NCBI GenBank assembly: GCA_017507525.1
Contig: JAFWAT010000009.1
Coordinates: 1 to 37,432 of the forward strand
DNA length: 37,432 bases
Direction of reading: 5' to 3'
Origin: Clostridia bacterium
GTDB taxonomy: Bacteria; Bacillota; Clostridia; UBA1381; UBA9506
Positions 33,281-37,432 of the stretch are shown here, one piece after another. Positions within the stretch are counted from its first letter, which is position 1. Each line of letters begins with the position of its first letter. A program made the position numbers and the translations under genes. The notes under the pieces are model-generated. The model was given only the letters and a program-made list of their open reading frames with translations. It was not told the origin of the DNA and made no database searches.

Positions 33281-36010
33281 TTATTCATCAGCGCCGCAGC
33301 ACTTTTTATACTTTTTACCGGAACCGCAGGGGCATAAATCATTTCTGCCCACTTTATCCGTTTTTTTCAACGGCTTCTTTTCTTCATCCCCGGCAAGACC
33401 TGCCTGAACGGGTTCTGCTGCCATTTTCCGTTCCGGCGGCGCTTCCAGGCGCATGTGGAACAGGAACTTAACCGTGTCTTCACGAATGGCGGCAATCATC
33501 TCCTCAAACATGTTATAGCCTTCATATTTATACTCTACAACCGGGTCATGCTGTGCATAAGCACGGAGATTAATGCCGTTTCTGAGCTGGTCCATGGCAT
33601 CAATGTGATCCATCCACTTGCTGTCAACACTTCTGAGCAACACTACACGTTCCAACTCACGCATCTGCTCAACACCAAACTCTGCCTCTTTTTGCCCGTA
33701 GAGAGATAGCCCTGCTTCATACAGCTTTTCACGAAGCTCATCCTTTGTTAAATATTCCAAATCCTCACGGGTAAAGCTTACCATCCCTGCCGGCAGATAA
33801 ACACCCTCTAAATATTCCAAAAGGCCGGTCAGATTCCATTCATCGGCACCCTCAGCGCTACCTGTATACCGGTCAACAACCTCATCAATTAAATCCTTGA
33901 GCATTTTTAAGATGTTATCTTTCACACTCATGCCGTTTAAGACTTCCTGACGCTGACCGTAAATGATTTCACGCTGTTGATTCATAACATCATCATACTG
34001 CAGAACGTGTTTACGAATCTGGAAGTTCTTGCCCTCTACCCGTTTTTGGGCATTTTCAATAGCACCGGTAAGCATTTTATGCTCAATGGGTTGGTCTTCT
34101 TCAAGACCCAGTGCACTGACCATGCCGGCAATTCTGTCAGAGCCGAACAAGCGCATTAAGTCATCCTGCAGGGAGATAAAGAATCGGGAAGAGCCGGGGT
34201 CACCCTGACGGCCAGCACGACCGCGGAGCTGGTTATCAATACGCCGGGACTCATGGCGCTCTGTACCGATAATGAAAAGACCGCCCGCCTGACGGACTTT
34301 TTCTGCCTCAGGCGCAATTTCTTCTTTAAATTTCTCAATCAGCTCAGCATATAGCTTTCTGGCTTCTTTAATTTCTTCATCATCGGTTTCAGAAAAGCCC
34401 ATGGCTTCTGAAATAATTTCCTCCGATAAACCGCGTTTTTTCATTTCATGCTTCGCTAAAAATTCTGCATTACCGCCCAGCATAATATCCGTACCACGGC
34501 CTGCCATGTTGGTGGCAATGGTAACGGCACCGAGTTTGCCTGCCTGTGCAATAATTTCTGCTTCTTTTTCATGATATTTGGCATTAAGCACCTCATGGCG
34601 AATGCCCCGGCGCTTAAGCATGCCGGAAATAAGCTCCGATTTTTCAATGGTAACTGTACCCACCAGCACAGGCTGACCCTGCTCATGGCATTTTGCAACC
34701 TGCTCAACCACAGCATCCAGCTTGCCGCGCTCGGTTTTATAAACAGAATCAGGCAAATCCTGTCGAGCCATCTCACGGTTTGTGGGAATTTCAATAACAT
34801 CCAGCTTATAAATATCCTGAAACTCTTCCTCCTCGGTCAGCGCCGTACCGGTCATGCCGGAAAGCTTATTGTAAAGACGGAAGTAGTTCTGGAAGGTAAT
34901 GGTTGCTAAGGTCTTGCTTTCCCGTTCCACCTTAACGCCTTCTTTTGCTTCAATTGCCTGATGCAAACCGTCAGAATACCGTCTCCCCAGCATGAGTCGA
35001 CCGGTAAACTCGTCCACAATGATGATTTCACCATCTTTGTTGACATAGTCTTTATCTCTGTGCATAATTCCATGAGCACGAATTGCCTGGTTAATATGAT
35101 GCTGCAAGGTCATATTCTCAGGGTCTGAATAGTTTTCTAAGTTAAAGGCTTGTTCTGCCTTGGCAATACCCTGCTTTGTCAGAGTTGCCGTATGTGCCTT
35201 TTCATCTACAATGTAGTCTGCCTGAATATCATCATCCAGCTCTTTATCGTTAGACTCTGTTACCTTATGACAAATCAAATTTCGGGCAAAGCGGTCTGCC
35301 ACATGATAAAGCTCGGTGGACTTATCGCCGATGCCGGAAATAATCAAAGGCGTTCTGGCTTCATCAATCAAAATAGAGTCAACCTCGTCCACAATGGCAT
35401 AGTTCTGCCCGCGCTGGACCATCTGCTCTTTATAAATAACCATGTTATCACGGAGATAGTCAAATCCAAATTCATTATTGGTACCGTAGGTAATGTCGGC
35501 TTCGTAGTTTGCTCGTCTGTCCTCCGGGGCAATGTCATGAATGATTAAGCCAACGGTCCGACCCAAAAACTTAAAGACCTTACCCATCCACTCACTGTCA
35601 CGCTTGGCAAGATAATCGTTCACCGTAACAATATGAACACCTTTGCCCTCTAATGCGTTTAAATAGGCAGGCAGAGTAGAAACCAACGTTTTACCTTCAC
35701 CGGTTTTCATTTCTGAAATTCTGCCCTGATGCAGCACAATACCGCCTAAAATCTGTACATAAAAATGTTTCATGCCAAGCACTCGCCAGGCAGCCTCACG
35801 GACGGTTGCAAAGGCTTCCGGCAGCAAATCCTCCAGCGTTTCACCGCCGGCAAGACGACTTTTAAATTCCTCTGTTTTTGCCTTTAATGCTTCATCAGAC
35901 AGAGCCCCGTATTCTTCCTCCAAAGCCATAACACGGTCCGCTATGGGGCGCACACGTTTTAGCTCTCTGTCACTATATTTTCCAATCAGTTTTTCCAAGA
36001 ATTTCTTCAT
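33281..36010 (-). CDS. secA: Protein translocase ATPase SecA
   Basis: The ATPase motor for Sec-dependent export. 909 residues from [20 protein letters not shown]. Walker A is MKTGEGKT (residues 101-108). [11 protein letters not shown], the DEVD box in [36 protein letters not shown] and [26 protein letters not shown] follow. It ends with a zinc-binding SEC-C tail, [17 protein letters not shown]. The start at 36010 is preferred over 36019: GGAAGGG is 10 nt upstream of 36010 but touches the other ATG. Transcribed with prfB; divergent from gltX. Confidence 0.97.
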   Translation of the reverse strand: MKKFLEKLIGKYSDRELKRVRPIADRVMALEEEYGALSDEALKAKTEEFKSRLAGGETLEDLLPEAFATVREAAWRVLGMKHFYVQILGGIVLHQGRISEMKTGEGKTLVSTLPAYLNALEGKGVHIVTVNDYLAKRDSEWMGKVFKFLGRTVGLIIHDIAPEDRRANYEADITYGTNNEFGFDYLRDNMVIYKEQMVQRGQNYAIVDEVDSILIDEARTPLIISGIGDKSTELYHVADRFARNLICHKVTESNDKELDDDIQADYIVDEKAHTATLTKQGIAKAEQAFNLENYSDPENMTLQHHINQAIRAHGIMHRDKDYVNKDGEIIIVDEFTGRLMLGRRYSDGLHQAIEAKEGVKVERESKTLATITFQNYFRLYNKLSGMTGTALTEEEEFQDIYKLDVIEIPTNREMARQDLPDSVYKTERGKLDAVVEQVAKCHEQGQPVLVGTVTIEKSELISGMLKRRGIRHEVLNAKYHEKEAEIIAQAGKLGAVTIATNMAGRGTDIMLGGNAEFLAKHEMKKRGLSEEIISEAMGFSETDDEEIKEARKLYAELIEKFKEEIAPEAEKVRQAGGLFIIGTERHESRRIDNQLRGRAGRQGDPGSSRFFISLQDDLMRLFGSDRIAGMVSALGLEEDQPIEHKMLTGAIENAQKRVEGKNFQIRKHVLQYDDVMNQQREIIYGQRQEVLNGMSVKDNILKMLKDLIDEVVDRYTGSAEGADEWNLTGLLEYLEGVYLPAGMVSFTREDLEYLTKDELREKLYEAGLSLYGQKEAEFGVEQMRELERVVLLRSVDSKWMDHIDAMDQLRNGINLRAYAQHDPVVEYKYEGYNMFEEMIAAIREDTVKFLFHMRLEAPPERKMAAEPVQAGLAGDEEKKPLKKTDKVGRNDLCPCGSGKKYKKCCGADE

Positions 36011-36116
36011 ATATTCCATTCCCTTCCGGACATTTCTCTTTATTAGTATACCATATTACTGGCATATTATGGTGTGAACTTTTTGTAAACACCTAAAGCC
36101 ACCCACTATATCTTAT

Positions 36117-36145
36117 ATTGTACCACAAAAAGAAGAGAACGTAAA
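36117..36145 (-). promoter_or_regulatory. secA promoter
   Basis: On the minus strand TTTACG (36145-36140), a 17 bp spacer ending TGG (extended -10) and TACAAT (36122-36117). The -10 and start-site region matches that of the HlyD/sepF operon. Confidence 0.72.
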
Positions 36146-36165
36146 GTGATTTCACAATAAAATCC

Positions 36166-36194
36166 TTGATTTTCCAAACAAAATGCGTTATACT
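36166..36194 (+). promoter_or_regulatory. gltX promoter
   Basis: TTGATT (36166-36171), a 17 bp spacer and TATACT (36189-36194), about 27 nt before the start codon. Confidence 0.82.
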
Positions 36195-36220
36195 AAAAAT
36201 AATGAAAGGATGATGCAAAC

Positions 36221-37432
36221 ATGACGAAAATTAGAACACGTTTTGCGCCCAGCCCCACAGGCTATATGCATATTGGTAACCTGCGGACGGCGCTGTATGC
36301 TTACCTCATCACAAAGCATGCAGGCGGCGATTTTATTTTACGAATTGAAGATACCGACCAGGAGCGTTATGTAGACGGCGCCGTTGATTTAATATACAGA
36401 ACTCTGGCAGAAACCGGTCTGGTTCACGATGAAGGTCCGGACATTGGCGGGAACTACGGTCCCTACATCCAGAGTGAACGTTTGGGGCTGTATCAGGAAT
36501 ACGCCAAAAAACTGGTTGAACTGGGCGGTGCTTACTACTGCTTCTGCGACAAAGAACGCTTAGATTCTCTGCGTGCACAGCAGGAAGCTGCAAAACTGAT
36601 GCCCAAGTATGACGGTCATTGCGCCCGCCTTTCCAAAGAAGAAATTGAGGAAAAGCTAGCAAGCGGCGTGCCTTACGTTATCCGCCAGAAGATTCCCCGT
36701 CACGGCAACACTAGCTTTATGGATGAAATCTATGGTAAAATCACCGTCGATAACGCAACGCTCGATGATAATATTCTCTTAAAGTCAGACGGTTATCCTA
36801 CCTATAACTTTGCAAATGTAATTGATGACCACCTGATGAACATTACCCATATCATCCGCGGCAGTGAGTATTTATCCTCAACTCCGAAATATAATTTATT
36901 GTATGAAGCCTTCGGCTGGGAGATTCCTACTTACATTCACGTTTCCCCCGTTATGCGTGATGCTCACAAAAAGCTGAGCAAGCGTGAGGGCGATGCTTCT
37001 TATGAAGACTTTATCAATAAGGGATATTTAAAAGAGGCGGTGCTGAATTACATTGCCCTTTTAGGCTGGAGTCCGGGGGGCGAGCAGGAAATCTTTACCT
37101 TAGAGGAAATGATTGAAGCCTTCGACATCCGCGGCATCAGTAAATCTCCCGCTATCTTTGACCCGCAAAAGCTCGACTGGCTAAACGCTGAATACATCAG
37201 AAAGCTGTCTCCTGAGGCGTTTTATGAGAAGGCTCTGCCTTATTTAAAGGAAGCCATCAAGCGCGAGGATGTTGACCTTTTAAAGGCGGCAAAGCTCCTC
37301 CATGACAGAACCGAAAAGCTTTCCGATATTCCCGAACAGCTTGACTTTATCGACGTTTTGCCTGAATATGATCCGGCACTTTACTGCCACAAAAAGATGA
37401 AGACCAACGAGGAAAATTCTCTGACCTCATTA
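36221..37432 (+). CDS. gltX: Glutamyl-tRNA synthetase (partial, C-terminus outside window)
   Basis: A class I synthetase charging tRNA-Glu (possibly also tRNA-Gln, where the amidotransferase route is used). 404 codons are visible with no stop. It starts [20 protein letters not shown], in which the HIGH-like motif is HIGN at 17-20. [14 protein letters not shown], a CFCDKERL zinc-region remnant, [20 protein letters not shown] and the KMSKS-like KKLSKREGD near residue 250 follow. AAAGGA lies 10 nt before the ATG. It is divergent from secA, with its own promoter. Confidence 0.96.
   Translation, partial: MTKIRTRFAPSPTGYMHIGNLRTALYAYLITKHAGGDFILRIEDTDQERYVDGAVDLIYRTLAETGLVHDEGPDIGGNYGPYIQSERLGLYQEYAKKLVELGGAYYCFCDKERLDSLRAQQEAAKLMPKYDGHCARLSKEEIEEKLASGVPYVIRQKIPRHGNTSFMDEIYGKITVDNATLDDNILLKSDGYPTYNFANVIDDHLMNITHIIRGSEYLSSTPKYNLLYEAFGWEIPTYIHVSPVMRDAHKKLSKREGDASYEDFINKGYLKEAVLNYIALLGWSPGGEQEIFTLEEMIEAFDIRGISKSPAIFDPQKLDWLNAEYIRKLSPEAFYEKALPYLKEAIKREDVDLLKAAKLLHDRTEKLSDIPEQLDFIDVLPEYDPALYCHKKMKTNEENSLTSL

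Overview
The window is a stretch of chromosome from a Firmicute of class Clostridia, anaerobic and probably spore-forming. The evidence is a SCIFF thioether peptide with its radical SAM maturase, a leucine-type T-box leader, a YtxC-like sporulation protein, the sepF/ylmH/divIVA division cluster next to ileS-lspA-rluD, and a four-domain flavodiiron protein. Promoters are classic sigma-A type, many with an exact 17 bp spacer, and several genes start with TTG or GTG. The genes are mostly housekeeping. No rRNA, tRNA, insertion sequence, prophage or CRISPR array was seen.

Layout. (1) 1-3020, minus strand: leucine synthesis, leuA followed by leuC (cut by the window edge), under one strong promoter and a T-box leader. 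(2) 3110-3771: a gene-poor interval holding a candidate, unrecognised cis-regulatory RNA on the plus strand, a 68-residue cysteine-rich ORF directly behind its terminator, and a 98 bp modular hairpin element that supplies the last two codons and the stop of rlmD. (3) 3763-7564, minus strand: yajC, a frameshifted TIGR04086-type membrane protein, scfA, a terminator, scfB, rlmD. (4) 7678-9955: a DJ-1/PfpI gene divergent from an unknown gene and a YtxC-like gene. (5) 10022-16192, plus strand: alaS-pgsA-small membrane ORF-valS. (6) 16235-17400, plus strand: a DUF1292 protein with an unusual leader, and hemolysin III. (7) 17514-19714, plus strand: an M23 peptidase with LysM and G5 domains, and a DUF1836 protein. 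(8) 19711-28120, minus strand: HlyD-like protein, yggS, sepF, ylmH, divIVA, ileS, lspA, rluD. (9) 28166-30731, minus strand: flavodiiron protein and trmO. (10) 30899-36145, minus strand: secA, prfB (programmed +1 frameshift), SLH-glucosaminidase protein. (11) 36166 to the end, plus strand: gltX, cut by the window edge.

How the genes work together. Four aminoacyl-tRNA synthetases (Ala, Val, Ile, Glu), RF2 and three RNA modifiers (RlmD, RluD, TrmO) serve translation. SecA, YajC and LspA serve export and lipoprotein processing. SepF, DivIVA, YlmH and the two cell-wall proteins serve division and envelope growth.

The features most worth a second look are the riboswitch-like RNA with its cysteine-rich ORF at 3192-3595, the modular ATATCG hairpin element at 3674-3771, the A7 frameshift at 7051-7057, the possible pseudoknot leader at 16291-16337, and a 25-base promoter/start-site signature shared by the division operon and secA.
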